Origin: Dehalococcoidia bacterium UBA2991 | Lineage (GTDB): Bacteria > Chloroflexota > Dehalococcoidia > Tepidiformales > Tepidiformaceae | Reading direction: 5' to 3' | Length of the DNA stretch: 6,352 nucleotides | Assembly: GCA_002346645.1 (NCBI GenBank) | Contig: DEAD01000004.1 | Span: forward strand, 8,231 to 14,582 | Shown: piece by piece, positions 6,079 to 6,352 of the stretch | How positions within the stretch are numbered: the stretch's first letter is position 1 | How the letters are laid out: every line of letters begins with the position of its first letter | Notes under the pieces: generated by a model | The model's input: only the letters and a program-made list of their open reading frames with translations | Databases searched by the model: none | What the model was told of the DNA's origin: nothing | Translations under genes and position numbers: made by a program

Positions 6079-6352
6079 CTAAAAAAAGAGCTGCTCGACG
6101 ATCCAGCCGAACAGCAGGTCGAAAAGGCCCAAGATCAGGCCGACTACAATAGCGACAACCGCAACGACGATGGTGAGGTAGCGCGTTTCAGCGAACGTTG
6201 GCCATGTAACCTTACGCAGCTCCGAAATCACGTCGGCAACCGCCCGAGGCTGAAGCCGCTTTAGGAAACCGAACGGATTCCAGCTTCGGCTGCGCCGGGG
6301 CTGCATTCGCGAGGTGGCAGCCGCGGCAACGGCGTTACCGCCCTCCTCAGTT
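6079..6352 (-). CDS. secE: Preprotein translocase subunit SecE, start uncertain (may run past window edge)
   Basis: SecE is the small essential subunit of the SecYEG channel and clamps SecY in the membrane. From the ATG at 6304-6306 the protein is 75 residues, a normal length. The conserved amphipathic region is VADVISELRKVTWPTFAETRY (23-43), followed by one membrane helix at about 44-68. However, the frame stays open from 6307 to the window edge without a stop or start codon (residues TEEGGNAVAAAATSR before that ATG), and there is no Shine-Dalgarno before the ATG. The true start may lie outside the window, giving an Ala-rich N-terminal extension like that of NusG here. The identity is firm from the ELRKVTWP motif and the position before nusG; only the 5' end is open. 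Confidence 0.9.
   Translation of the reverse strand, partial: TEEGGNAVAAAATSRMQPRRSRSWNPFGFLKRLQPRAVADVISELRKVTWPTFAETRYLTIVVAVVAIVVGLILGLFDLLFGWIVEQLFF

Noticed and set aside
1..6352. Mobile elements, CRISPR arrays, tRNA or rRNA genes, long repeats
   Set aside because: None seen on either strand; all sizeable stretches are explained by conserved coding regions or gaps shorter than 135 bases.

Overview
This window looks like chromosomal DNA from a free-living bacterium. GC content is moderate to slightly high, genes are tightly packed (only 56 to 131 bases between unlinked neighbours), and there are no mobile elements, CRISPR arrays or RNA genes. The sulfurtransferase is of the type seen in Actinobacteria (CysA2-like), SufE lies beside it, and membrane-anchored DsbA and HWHA-type proteins form a pair. 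This mix would fit a Chloroflexota (for example marine Dehalococcoidia/SAR202-like) or actinobacterial relative. That assignment is an inference from family resemblance recalled from memory, not a measured one.

Positions 1-2671, plus strand, hold two coupled gene pairs. The first is the 3' part of an M16 (insulinase-type) peptidase gene, whose stop overlaps the start of a small gene for a Nudix-fold protein that has lost the catalytic residues of its Nudix box. After a 94-base gap come a two-domain rhodanese with an intact CRIGER active loop and a SufE-family sulfur acceptor, overlapping by four bases (GTGA). This second pair reads as a sulfur-trafficking module: persulfide made on the rhodanese cysteine could be passed to the SufE cysteine, or SufE could serve a desulfurase encoded elsewhere.

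Positions 2672-5241, plus strand, hold a stand-alone alpha/beta-hydrolase and then two overlapping genes for membrane-anchored extracytoplasmic proteins. One is a DsbA-like thiol oxidoreductase with a CPHC active site. The other is a cysteine- and histidine-rich protein with an HWHA motif and no assigned function. The hydrolase and DsbA genes both lack a Shine-Dalgarno sequence and have a -10-like hexamer 7 to 9 bases before the ATG, suggesting leaderless transcripts.

Positions 5242-6352: after a 105-base convergent gap the minus strand carries nusG and, upstream of it, secE running to the window edge. This is the usual secE-nusG pair, but nusG is the last gene before the convergent cluster, so rplK does not follow it as in the classical secE-nusG-rplKAJL arrangement. 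The most interesting items are the decayed Nudix gene coupled to the peptidase, the DsbA/HWHA pair, and the interrupted nusG neighbourhood.
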